The position numbers and the translations under genes are program-made. DNA of 64,000 bases, from NCBI RefSeq assembly GCF_001276715.1, contig NZ_LIUQ01000028.1, positions 26,071 to 90,070 on the forward strand, in the 5' to 3' direction. The DNA comes from Planktothricoides sp. SR001 (lineage in GTDB: Bacteria > Cyanobacteriota > Cyanobacteriia > Cyanobacteriales > Laspinemataceae). The first letter of the stretch is position 1, and each line of letters begins with the position of its first letter. Shown one piece after another: positions 26,584 through 36,024 of this stretch. The notes beneath the pieces are model-generated. The model had not been told where the DNA came from and ran no database searches. It worked only from the letters and a program-made list of their open reading frames with translations.

Positions 26584-27177
26584 ATGATGTTCTTAAGTCG
26601 TTTTTCTAGTTTGGCTATTCTGATGGTGGCGCTGAGTGGGACAGCAGCGATCGCGGCTCCTGAATCTTTGCCTTACGATCAGTTTGAGCAAATGATTGCC
26701 CAAGGCCCTGGAGGTGGGGGTCGCGGCCTGGGGAATGGCCCAGGGAGAGGGGGCGATCGCTGGATTTCTGAGTTGAATTTGACCGCTGACCAACAACAAC
26801 AAATTGAGCAAATTCGTCAATCATCTCAGGGTGAATTTGATCGGTTAGATGAGCAGATGCGTCAAGCGCACGAGCAAATGCGTCAGTTGATGAGTTCTAA
26901 TGCGTCTGATAGTCAACTGCGAAATCAACATCGGCAAATGCAAGAGTTACATCAGCAAATGGGGAATTTGCGATTTGAACAGATGTTAAAAATTCGCAAC
27001 GTTTTGACCGAAGCCCAACGACGGCAACTCGGTGAAAATATGCAGGGACGTTGGCAAGATGATGAGGATGGCGGTGGTCGCGGTCAAGGTCGCGGTCAAG
27101 GTCAGGGTCGCGGTCAAGGTCAGGGTCGCGGTCAAGGTCAGGGTCGCGGTCAGGGTCGCGGTCAATCTGTAAAATAG
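26584..27177 (+). CDS. Spy/CpxP-like periplasmic stress protein
   Basis: Start at ATG 26584 (GAAGAGG seven bases upstream) rather than the TTG at 26566. The product has a signal peptide (FSSLAILMVALSGTAAIAA), a Gly-rich linker and then a helical hairpin typical of LTxxQ proteins: ELNLTADQQQQIEQIRQ and LTEAQRRQLGE, separated by a Gln/Met/His-rich helix (MRQAHEQMRQLM, MQELHQQMG). Such Spy/CpxP/ZraP proteins are envelope chaperones or metal sensors induced by stress. The C-terminus is a (GRGQGQ) repeat coded by an 18-bp tandem repeat (about 27076-27165), likely variable between strains. With the sigma/anti-sigma pair it forms a candidate envelope-stress regulon. Confidence 0.8.
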   Translation: MMFLSRFSSLAILMVALSGTAAIAAPESLPYDQFEQMIAQGPGGGGRGLGNGPGRGGDRWISELNLTADQQQQIEQIRQSSQGEFDRLDEQMRQAHEQMRQLMSSNASDSQLRNQHRQMQELHQQMGNLRFEQMLKIRNVLTEAQRRQLGENMQGRWQDDEDGGGRGQGRGQGQGRGQGQGRGQGQGRGQGRGQSVK

Positions 27178-27230
27178 TCACGAATTTTAAGTGATTCACC
27201 CATTCGGGGATCTCTTGGGATAAAATAATC

Positions 27231-27268
27231 AATTGTGGGATCGGTGTTTAGCTTGTCCCACAATTTTT
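27231..27268 (+). terminator. Intrinsic terminator after the Spy-like gene
   Basis: Perfect 10-bp stem AATTGTGGGA / TCCCACAATT, 15-base loop, followed by TTTTA. It lies about 50 bases after the Spy-like stop and closes the ECF module. Confidence 0.75.
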
Positions 27269-27401
27269 ATGGGTTGGCGATCGCGCTGCTTTCTTTCGGT
27301 ATCCGGCGATCTTGGTGCCGCCGAATCGCTGATTAAGAAAAGCAATTCACTTTAAATTTGCAAAAATATAGTATATTAATCTTAGCGTTGAGATTGATTG
27401 T

Positions 27402-27881
27402 ATGCCCGGAGTCCTAAAACTCAAAATCACAGAAAGTGGTGAACAGCTTAAAACCCTGCTCTCCAAACAGACAACTGCCCGGGGTCGGGAACGAGTCCAA
27501 GCACTGTATCTGTTAAAAATTGGCCAAGTAAGAACACTCAAAGAACTGGCGATTTTATTAGGGCGAGATACTGCTACCCTTTATCGATGGTTCCAACGGT
27601 ATAAAGAAGATGGTCTTGAGGGAATCCTTGAGGTAAAAAAAGGCCAAGGACGAAAACCCGCAATTCCCGCAGATGTGATGCAAAAATTAAAGCAGCACCT
27701 GGATCAACAGGAAACATTTAAGAGCTACGGGGAAGTAAAAACTTGGTTAAAACGTGAATTTGGGGTTGATGCTTCTTATAAAGTTGTCCATGAAGCGGTG
27801 CGCTATAAACTGAAATGTAAACTGAAGCGGTCACGCCAAAAAAAACATTATACAGGGAAAGGAAAAAATCAGTCTGTTTAA
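27402..27881 (+). mobile_element. IS630-family transposase, N-terminal part only
   Basis: 159 codons with the helix-turn-helix half of an IS630/Tc1-type transposase: VRTLKELAILLGRDTATLYR, WFQRYKEDGLEGILE, GRKPAIPADVMQKLKQHL and WLKREFGVDASYKVVHEAV. The DDE catalytic half should follow, but after the stop at 27881 I find no DDE coding in any frame, so this is a remnant or the solo first ORF of a two-ORF element that lost its second. Terminal inverted repeats were not found. It marks the boundary to a gene-poor stretch. Confidence 0.75.
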
Positions 27882-28207
27882 ATGCGATCGCCGCCTTGAA
27901 AAATCAGGGATTAATGGTGACATATCAGGTATCGTCCGTTAGCCGGTGGCGATTGCCGCTGCTCTGCTGACATGGGTAATTTATTGGTAGCGATCGCTTC
28001 CCTATTTCTTCTCTATTTTTTCAATATTTTCGGTTTTATTATTGTCTTTTGTGATGCCAGCCATTAGACCGATTATTAGCCAGAGATAAAATCGAAAAAA
28101 ATAAAAAATGAATTTATTCGCCAAATTTATTGGCCAATTGATAATTGTGGCAATATCTCTGAGTAAAATAGTTTTTTAAAATTATTTAAAACATAAAAAT
28201 TAAGCCA
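27882..28207. other. Gene-poor spacer after the IS630 remnant
   Basis: Contains a HIP1 octamer or two and AT-rich sequence. A minus-strand frame at about 28001-28118 from a TTG could encode 40 residues with one hydrophobic segment, but it has no ATG and no ribosome binding site, so I do not call it. Confidence 0.4.
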
Positions 28208-28384
28208 TTACTGAGATGACTCACTATCTGAGGCGGATTTTATTTTTATTTTACGAATCATTTCCCTGACCACATCGGTTTTTGTCCGTTTGGTTGCCTG
28301 ACAATAGGCTTCGAGTTTTTCCAGTTCTAGTTCCGGCAGACGAATAGTGAGCACTCTGTCTGATAAGCGTTTTTTAGGTGACAT
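28208..28384 (-). CDS. Small ribbon-helix-helix DNA-binding protein
   Basis: A 58-residue product, too short for usual ORF cut-offs, read from ATG 28384. It has the RHH/CopG pattern: a basic N-terminus, a beta strand (RVLTIRLPELELEKLEAYC) and a helix-turn-helix-like region (TKRTKTDVVREMIRKIK). Such proteins are often antitoxins or plasmid/IS-associated repressors. No toxin gene is adjacent: the downstream DNA (toward 27.9 kb) holds no clear ORF. It may be the surviving half of a broken toxin-antitoxin pair, or a solo repressor. Confidence 0.65.
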   Translation of the reverse strand: MSPKKRLSDRVLTIRLPELELEKLEAYCQATKRTKTDVVREMIRKIKIKSASDSESSQ

Positions 28385-29611
28385 AATCTGTGAAGTGGTA
28401 GTACAATTCTATTGTGTTTCTATTCTATTATATCCCGATTATATGTCGATCGCTATCTGAGGTCGTCGCCCCCTGAAGCGATGTCATGGAAGTAAAATCA
28501 ACAGGAATCTTGCGATCGCTGACTTAATTTCGACACCAGCGATCCCAGAATCCCGATCCAGGTGATAGATCCGGCTGAGGCGATGGATCTTGGTCAGATC
28601 AACCATCATGGGCGATCGTAGTCAGCCGATGAATTTTGTAGCCAGTTTAACCAAATAACTTTTGCGGTCTTCTCCTACCCTTTAAACCAAATTGCTCAAG
28701 CGATCAACAAATCTTCTTGCTGTGGCATGGCGATCGGTAATTTACTCAAACCAGAGAGGAATTTAATAATTTTTTTATCAATTATTAATGATTTTTCCAT
28801 AAAATCCGCCAAACAATTAATCATTTGCCGATTGGGGACGTGGAAAGGCTTTTAATAAAAGCCGATCGGCCTAAGATTATAGCAATCCTCGACTAGAATC
28901 AACATTTAATTGAGAATCATGTTTAAATCTTGCCGTATTCCGCTGTAATTCAGCTTATTTAATTAATTTAATTGATTTAATTGCCAGCATCCCCGGAAAT
29001 TCCAATTTGTTGTAAATTAACCAGTGGATGCGAAAAAAGTAGAAAAAAGTCTATTTATTTGCCAGAGATGGTCAGGCGATCGCCTAGACATTCGCCTAAA
29101 CTTTCCCGGTAATTCGACAAAATTTGACCATTGTTGATCTCAGACAAAGAGAGAATCTTTAAAAAAAGCCCTTCTAGATCATCCCGCAGAGGGTGGCAGG
29201 ATTGAATCACCGGGTTTTTGCTCGTGACCCAATCTAGGGTAAAATTGGGAAAAAACCGAGGGGCGCCGATGACTATACCAAGACTCTGGATTTTTTGCTG
29301 CTAGTCCTCTGAATCGACATTTCCAGGGATTGCTCAGGCGGTCTTTTTTCAACTAAAATTAGATATTCATTGATTCAGAGGGGTTGGCAGCGCCAAAAAC
29401 CCAATCATCTCGATGGCGGTGAATTGAAGCCTTGCTTAAACTTCCATTCTCTCCGGTAGATTTCGGATATGTACCGGAGGTAAAAATGGTTAATGATTTC
29501 GCGAATGTTTGTGGATTTTTCAGGAGAGTCAAGTTACGGTGGCAAAACCATGACTTGAATTCTGAAAAATCATCGACCAATTCCCTCCCACACTCCATGA
29601 GAATGTAGCTG
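28385..29611. other. 1.2-kb stretch without a supported gene
   Basis: I found no conserved reading frame on either strand. The sequence has several GATCGC-rich patches and AT-rich runs near 28.75-29.05 kb. A 91-codon minus-strand frame (29359-29634) overlaps the next gene start and has no domain. The last 200 bases should hold the promoter of the OmpA-domain gene. This may be decayed coding DNA or an untranslated RNA region. Confidence 0.5.
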
Positions 29612-32600
29612 ATGACTTTATTAGAACAAATCAACAGGGCGCTCGAACAACTAGAATCCTCAGAAAATGTTTTAGATAGTAATTCCTCTGAAGCATCTTC
29701 TGAGCAAATTCAGCAGTTAATAACTCTATTATGTGATGTAGAAAATTCAACAGACCCGGATAATAAAAATCCGCTTAACCCGCTTAACTCAACTCAGGAG
29801 ATTCATCATCTCACCAATTTGCTCTTGCAAGAATTAGAAAGTTGTAGCGATGGTAACTTAGATGAATCTCGGCGCACATATGAGATTGATCGCTTGCTGG
29901 CTCGCCTTTTTAATTTGCTTAAATATTCTGAAAATGGCAACTTTTACTCCTCAGAAGCGGTGCCGAATTACCTCGAAAATTCCTTGGATTCAATTTCTTA
30001 TTCCGAGGAAGTTGTCGGTGATTTAAGCCCAGAGAATTATCCTGATTATTCCGAGGATCACTTTAGGCAGATTTCCGCATTTTTGCAGGGTCTGCAAGGG
30101 TCTAAACCGAAAAAAAAACCCTCGGCGGTTTCCGGAATCACCGATACAGATCCATTGGCAGCAGCAGAATTTCCAGGGATGAATCAACCCCTGATGAATG
30201 TGATGAATCAGCTAGAAAAACCTAGTGAATTAGAGTCAGAACCTGAGTTACAATCAGACATTATATTAGAGTCAGAAGAGTCAGAGGAGTCAGAACCGGA
30301 ACCAGAGCGATCGCCTCAAGTGGAAGCAGAATCACTCCCAGAACCGGATATAGAAGAAGTGGCTCGTTCCCTGGATTTTTTGCGTCAACTGATGTTTACG
30401 GAGAAACCACCCCAGACCACTCCAGTAAAAGAGGTTAATCCTGAAAAGACTTCAGCCCAACCCGCAGACTCACTGCCGAATTCACCATTAAAAAATCAAG
30501 CTTTATCGGATCTATCCGAGCCAAAAGTTGAAATTGATGTTGAAATTGATGTTGAAATTGATTCAGACAATCAACGGTCAAAGGCTCCAGAATCGATCGC
30601 AGATCGGGTTGATTTTTCGGCTCAACTAAGTCAAGAATATCCCGTTGATTTGTCGGCTCAACTAAGTCAAGGGGAATCTTTAAATTCTGAGGGGAGCAAT
30701 CAGGAGCAGCCTGCGGATTTTGTGGCGGTAGAAGTTTTAGAGCCTTTAAATCAGTCACCACAAACAAAGCCAACGTCAGAGTTGGAAATCCTGCAAAATC
30801 TTTTGGTGAATCCAGAAGTTGACCCCCTGCGAAAATTTAATCAACAATTGGATCAAAAACTTTCGCACATTGATCGGCAGATTCATAATCCCGAAAATTT
30901 GATTAATTTGCTGATGCCGGTGATTGCCGAACTCTTAAGTCTGAAAGTAGAAGAATCCAAAGAGGATATTTCGCGAGCGATCGCGCCAGTTATTGACCAA
31001 GCGATTCAAGAACGATCGCTGCAAGATAAAAGCGCCATGAGTGCGGTTTTAGCCACGTTGATTCCCGAAGCCATTTCTTACCAAATTAAACAAGCCCCAG
31101 AAGATATTGCCAAGGCGATCGCCCCAGAAATTGCTCCGGCAATTCGAGAGCAAATAAAGCTAGATCGAGCGGCGATCGCCAACGTCCTTGCTCCCCAAAT
31201 GGGAGACGCGATTAAAGAGCAAATTAAACTAGAACAAGAAGCAATGGTAGATGCACTTTATCCGGTGATTGGTTCTACCGTTGCTAGATATATTGCTGAA
31301 GCCATTAAGGATATTAATGAAAAGATTGCTAAAGCCCTCAGCGGCCAAACAATTCGCCGGAAAATCCAAGCAAAACTTCAGGGAGTTTCTGAAGGAGAGC
31401 TAATTTTTAAAGAGGCGATCGCTTCCCGCGTACAAGGAGTATTTTTAATTCACAAACAGTCGGGGTTAATTATTTCCGAAGCCCAACCGCCAGAACATCA
31501 ACTAGAGTCAGAAATGGTTGCTGGTATGCTCACGGCAATTCGCAGCTTTGTCAATGACTGCATTGTTCAGACCGGAGAAGTTGCGGAGTTAAATGATATT
31601 GAATATGGTTTATCCACGATTAAACTAGAAGTGGCGGGCTATTGCTATATAGCCGTATTAATCAAAGGAGATCATCCCCCCAAGCAATTGGTGTATCAAA
31701 TCAGAAAAACTCTCAGCAAAATTGTTCTCTATTATAGTAAAGTAGTTCAGGAATTTGACGGCGATACCGACAGCGTACCCCAAAAAATTCATCAAATGCT
31801 GGATGATTTAATCGCCATTAGTCAAATCAAAAAACACCAAAATCTACCTTTACTGCAACTTTTCCTCATCGCCATTGCCGGATTAATTTTCCTGTCTTTG
31901 GGCTGGAACTTTTATCAAAATTTTCAAGGGCGGCAGCAGGAAAACCAAGTATTAAATGCTTTGGATGCCGACCCAGAGTTAAAGATTTATCCTTGGACGG
32001 TTCAAGTAGACCAAGATACAGTCACAGTCCGAGGTAAAGTGCCAAATCCAATGCTGCGTTATCAAGCAGAAAAAATTGTGAAAAATGCGGTGCCAAATTT
32101 GAAGTTAAATAATCAAATTATCGCCCCAGAAAAATCCTCTCTGCACAAGTTGGTTGAAGATGAAGTCAATCGAGTGGCGGAAACCCTCAATAAAATGGCG
32201 GGGATTTCAATTACGGTGAAATATGTTGAGGGAAAAGTCACCGTAGACGGAACGGTGATTGAGGCAACGGATAGCCAAACCATCGCCCAAGCTTTTGGCA
32301 ACATTCCTGGAGTGACTTCCGTGGTTAGTTCCGTACAACTGCAACCTTTAAGGATTGATACGCGGATTTACTTTGAACAAAATTCTAGTAAAATTAAACC
32401 AGAAGATGTGAATACGAAACTGGTTGAGGTTCAAAGGTTTTTGACTCAATATCCCCAAGTCCATTTAAATCTCGTTGGTCACAGCGATCGCACAGGTCAA
32501 CCCTCCCGCAATCAGCGTTTAGCACTGAATCGTGCTGAAAGCGTTCAAAAAGCCTTGATATCAATGGGGATCGCCCCTGGAAGGCTAAACATTTCCGCCA

Positions 32601-32698
32601 ACCCAGCACCCCCCATCGATGTAACTCAAGACCAACCGGAATGGCAGCAGCGATGTGTGATTTTTTACCCAATTATCTCGCCTGCCTATCGACCATAG
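29612..32698 (+). CDS. Single-pass membrane protein with BON and OmpA domains and a large cytoplasmic part
   Basis: 1028 residues. Residues 1-390 are acidic and probably disordered. Residues 430-580 hold amphipathic helical repeats with an API..AI.EQI rhythm (PEIAPAIREQI, PQMGDAIKEQI). Residues 590-725 form a compact alpha/beta domain (VQGVFLIHKQSGLIIS, YCYIAVLIKGDHP) that resembles roadblock/longin-type folds. One membrane segment follows (LLQLFLIAIAGLIFLSLGWN, about 745-768), then BON-like modules and a C-terminal OmpA domain (LVGHSDRTGQPSRNQRLALNRAESV) that should bind peptidoglycan. The protein thus links a cytoplasmic sensory region to the cell wall. The GTPase and kinase genes downstream are on the same strand, so it may act with them. 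The roadblock/longin reading is inference. Confidence 0.8.
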   Translation: MTLLEQINRALEQLESSENVLDSNSSEASSEQIQQLITLLCDVENSTDPDNKNPLNPLNSTQEIHHLTNLLLQELESCSDGNLDESRRTYEIDRLLARLFNLLKYSENGNFYSSEAVPNYLENSLDSISYSEEVVGDLSPENYPDYSEDHFRQISAFLQGLQGSKPKKKPSAVSGITDTDPLAAAEFPGMNQPLMNVMNQLEKPSELESEPELQSDIILESEESEESEPEPERSPQVEAESLPEPDIEEVARSLDFLRQLMFTEKPPQTTPVKEVNPEKTSAQPADSLPNSPLKNQALSDLSEPKVEIDVEIDVEIDSDNQRSKAPESIADRVDFSAQLSQEYPVDLSAQLSQGESLNSEGSNQEQPADFVAVEVLEPLNQSPQTKPTSELEILQNLLVNPEVDPLRKFNQQLDQKLSHIDRQIHNPENLINLLMPVIAELLSLKVEESKEDISRAIAPVIDQAIQERSLQDKSAMSAVLATLIPEAISYQIKQAPEDIAKAIAPEIAPAIREQIKLDRAAIANVLAPQMGDAIKEQIKLEQEAMVDALYPVIGSTVARYIAEAIKDINEKIAKALSGQTIRRKIQAKLQGVSEGELIFKEAIASRVQGVFLIHKQSGLIISEAQPPEHQLESEMVAGMLTAIRSFVNDCIVQTGEVAELNDIEYGLSTIKLEVAGYCYIAVLIKGDHPPKQLVYQIRKTLSKIVLYYSKVVQEFDGDTDSVPQKIHQMLDDLIAISQIKKHQNLPLLQLFLIAIAGLIFLSLGWNFYQNFQGRQQENQVLNALDADPELKIYPWTVQVDQDTVTVRGKVPNPMLRYQAEKIVKNAVPNLKLNNQIIAPEKSSLHKLVEDEVNRVAETLNKMAGISITVKYVEGKVTVDGTVIEATDSQTIAQAFGNIPGVTSVVSSVQLQPLRIDTRIYFEQNSSKIKPEDVNTKLVEVQRFLTQYPQVHLNLVGHSDRTGQPSRNQRLALNRAESVQKALISMGIAPGRLNISANPAPPIDVTQDQPEWQQRCVIFYPIISPAYRP

Positions 32699-32832
32699 TC
32701 CCTGAGTTTTTCCGAGACCTCACAGTAATTTTTTCTTGAACAAATCTTTGATTGTTGAGCGTATTGTTGAGCGTCAAGACCTCCAGGTAAAATGCTGAGA
32801 ATATACCGCCGATATCCTCTATTTTCCAGGTT

Positions 32833-35296
32833 TTGTTTCCAGGTTTTGTTTCCAGGTTTTGTTCCTCTGATGATCCGATAAGTTCTGATTCCTTCTCCCT
32901 AAACCTTATTTGGCTGAAACATTTAATTAAAAAACTGATCCAACCCCGTCATTTAGAATATCTAAAAGTGAATGAGTCATTACAAATTTTAGATATGTCG
33001 ATTGGGGTAAAATCTTTTGCGGACGATCCCGATCCGGATGAAGTAAAAATCGGCAATGATATTCGCTTAGGCTTTCCAGAATTGTTTTGCCTTGAAGAAA
33101 TTCTTCAACAAGTGATCGAAGAAAGACAAGATAATTTTGAACTAAAGGGGATTACTCGATTTGACGATCCGCAGCAACCTTTATATATTGATTTATGATC
33201 GCCTATCCCGATGATGATTTACCTGTTAACCGATTAATAATTTTAGTTTAAAATCCGACCGATACTATCCTGATGTATCAAAAATTAGTTAAATAAAATA
33301 ACGAAAATAATTGATTTTTTAATAAAAAAACTAAATATTATAATATAGTTTAAATTAATTAATAATTTAATTAAAAAATTAATTTAACTTGAATTATTTG
33401 AATTTATTTAAATAGCAAAATGGCAAATTGATTCATAAATTAATTTTTTTATTGAGTGCCAATGAAAATATTTTACCTAAAATTAAGCCTAATCAGGAAT
33501 CGCTGAATCAGAATATTTTTCAAGACAAAGAATTTATTAGCCAAACTAAAGAAGGCAAAGAGATTGTTTTATCATTTTCTTGCTCATGGATGAAAATAAC
33601 TGCCCACGATCCTCCTGAATTTGTTTATATAGGTCGAGATATCACCGATCAAAAACAGGCAGATCAAGCTTTTATGCCAAGGGAGAAGCCGAGTTAGCCG
33701 CCCAAATTAAAACTAATTTTTTGGCCAATATGAGCCATAAAATTAGGACGCCAATGAATCCAATTTTTGCGATGACATAACTGTTATTAATGACTCCATT
33801 GACACCGGATCAGCGTGATTTTGCCAAAATAACCTAGCGAATCAGTCTTAGGGTTGATTAATGAAATTTTATATCTGGCCAAAGAAGCCGGTCAAATTAA
33901 TTTGTAGCAGGTAAATTTTGATTTATCTATTTGCTTGTAAAATCTTTTATAATTGTTAGCTATATATAACCGCAGATAAAAAACTATGAATCAATTTTTG
34001 TCTTCCTAATCAGATCCCTATCTCTGTGGATAAAGCGATTTGAACAAATTTTAATTAATTTAATTTGTAATCCTATTAATTTTACTCAAAAATGCGAAAT
34101 ATTCAGGTAAAAATGCAATAAAAAAATGACAATAGCGTCGTGATTTATTTGGTTGTCAGTGATACGGTTATTGGCATTCTGCCAACGGATATTGGCAAAA
34201 TATTTAAGCCTTTTTCTCAGTTATATGGCAGCACCACTCGCCAATATGGGGGGACGGGTTTGGGTCTAGCGATTTGCAAACAATTAGTCACCCTCATGGG
34301 AGAAAAAATTGGGCTGAACAGTCAGGTGGGACGCGGATCTGACTTTTGGTTAACCCTTCCTTTTGCCAAACAGACATATTCTCAAGTTCCGGTAAAAATT
34401 GCTTCGCCTTTCAAAGGAATTCATCTCTTAGTGATAGATGACAATATCAATCATTGTTATATGATTCGCAATTCCCTCAGCGATTGGCAAGTGAAAATTA
34501 CTGAAGCGAATAGCGCCGAAGCAGCCTGGAACTTTTTGCAAAACTATTCTCATAGTTCCCCAGAAAAGTTGTATGATTTGATCTTAATTGATGCGGAAAT
34601 TTCTGGGGTAGATGGAGTCGCATTCGGCAAGACCATTAAAGAAACCCCCCGGTTGGCTTCAATTCCGCTAATTTTGATGCGATCGACTCAGCAGCAGGAA
34701 CTGGCCAGACAATGCCTGGATCTAGGTTTTTTCGCCGATTCAGTCAAGCGGGTGAAAGCTTCTCGATTGTTTGATTTGATCGTCGAGGCTTTAGAAACTC
34801 CTGTAGTTAAAGAGATCGATAGATTGATTCCCCTGATTTCTCAAGATTTACAGGTCTACAAACCGACAAAGTTGAAGGTCAGCGATTAAAAATTTTACTT
34901 GCTGAAGATAATGTGGTAAATTAGAAAGTGGCGTTGAAGCTGCTGGAAAATTTGGGATATACTGCCGATGTGGTGACAAATGGCGCAGAAGTGATTCAGC
35001 GTTTGCAACAGATGCCTTATGATGTGGTACTAATGGATTGCCAAATGCCTGTCCTAGATAAATATCAGGCCAACCAAGAGATCCGCCGTCGCTGGACTGC
35101 CGATCGCCTAGAAGCCACTCAAATCATCCGTCGTCCTGTGGTGATTGCCATGACCGCTAACGCCGTGAGTCACCATGAGCAGCTATGTCTTGATGCCGGG
35201 ATGGACGATTATATTAGTAAACCTGTAGGTTTGGAACAACTTCGCGCTATACTCACCCATTGGTCGCAAAAGCTTTTTCAGCAATCATTTTCCTAA
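32833..35296 (+). pseudogene. Decayed PAS-histidine kinase-receiver-receiver protein
   Basis: Pieces of one hybrid kinase remain in order but in different frames. At 32911-33198 lies an N-terminal PAS-like block (FPELFCLEEILQQV) paralogous to the start of the kinase at 36021 (FPELIGLEDILSTL). At 33428-33697 is the end of a second PAS ([13 protein letters not shown]). Near 33717 is a damaged HisKA ([15 protein letters not shown]) interrupted by stops. At 34140-34889 are the ATPase G2 box ([13 protein letters not shown]) and receiver 1. At 34890-35296 is receiver 2 (VVLMDCQMPVLD), whose start LLAEDNVVN is followed by an in-frame TAG. At least two frameshifts and several stops make it non-functional. 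Confidence 0.85.
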
Positions 35297-35496
35297 GCGG
35301 AAAATTTTTGCCCAGCGCGAACGGGTCTCATAATTTGGATGAGCTATTTCTATGGCGATTTAAATGACGATCTCAGGATGACTCAAGACCAGGGATGATA
35401 TATAAAAGGGGCATATACCAGGGGCAATGCGATCGCTAAATTCCAAAATTACCGTGCTGTTAAAGCATCAGATTTGTTCACTTCTTTGTTATATTT

Positions 35497-36024
35497 ATGA
35501 TTTCTAAAAAAATTTGCCTGGTTGGTGACTTCAATGTGGGTAAAACCAGTTTAATTCGTCGGTTTGTCGATCGCCAATTTAGCGATCAATATCTCTCTAC
35601 GGTCGGGGTGAAAATTTCTCGCAAAAATGTAGACTTAGAGGAAGTAGGCGGGAAAAAAAATGTCCAGGTACAATTGCTGATTTGGGACTTAGAAGGTAGT
35701 ACCAAGTTTAAGGCGATCGCCCCGACTTATTTGCAAGGATCCAAAGGCGTGATTATTGTGGCGGATCTGACTCGTTCAGAAACGATTGAGCATATTCAAG
35801 ATCATATTAAGTTATTTTTGTCTATGAACCCGAAAGGGCAAATTATCGTCGCTTTGAATAAGTCTGATTTACTTGATGAAGTCAAAATTGCCAAAATGAT
35901 GGCTAGTTATCAACTGGACTCGGAAAAAATCAGCGCTATCTATAATACTTCAGCCAAAACCGGGAAAAATGTTGATGAAATTTTTCAGACTTTGACTGCG
36001 AAAATTATGGAGACATCAGAATGA
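35497..36024 (+). CDS. Ras/Rab-like small GTPase
   Basis: 175 residues with all G motifs: P-loop GDFNVGKTS (K16), switch I threonine in YLSTVGVK, G3 WDLEGSTKF (D64, G67), G4 NKSD (121-124) and G5 TSAK (151-154). The residue after DxxG, glutamine in Ras and Rab (needed for hydrolysis), is serine (S68), so intrinsic GTP hydrolysis may be slow or depend on a partner. No lipidation motif at the C-terminus. The stop overlaps the PAS-kinase ATG by 4 bp, so translation is probably coupled. Bacterial Ras-like GTPases commonly work with roadblock-type regulators and set polarity or stress signalling. Confidence 0.9.
   Translation: MISKKICLVGDFNVGKTSLIRRFVDRQFSDQYLSTVGVKISRKNVDLEEVGGKKNVQVQLLIWDLEGSTKFKAIAPTYLQGSKGVIIVADLTRSETIEHIQDHIKLFLSMNPKGQIIVALNKSDLLDEVKIAKMMASYQLDSEKISAIYNTSAKTGKNVDEIFQTLTAKIMETSE

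Noticed and set aside
28001..28118. Possible 40-residue membrane peptide from a TTG on the minus strand
   Set aside because: No ATG, no ribosome binding site, and chance hydrophobicity is likely in AT-rich DNA.
29359..29634. 91-codon minus-strand ORF overlapping the OmpA-domain gene start
   Set aside because: No domain; conflicts with a strongly supported gene.
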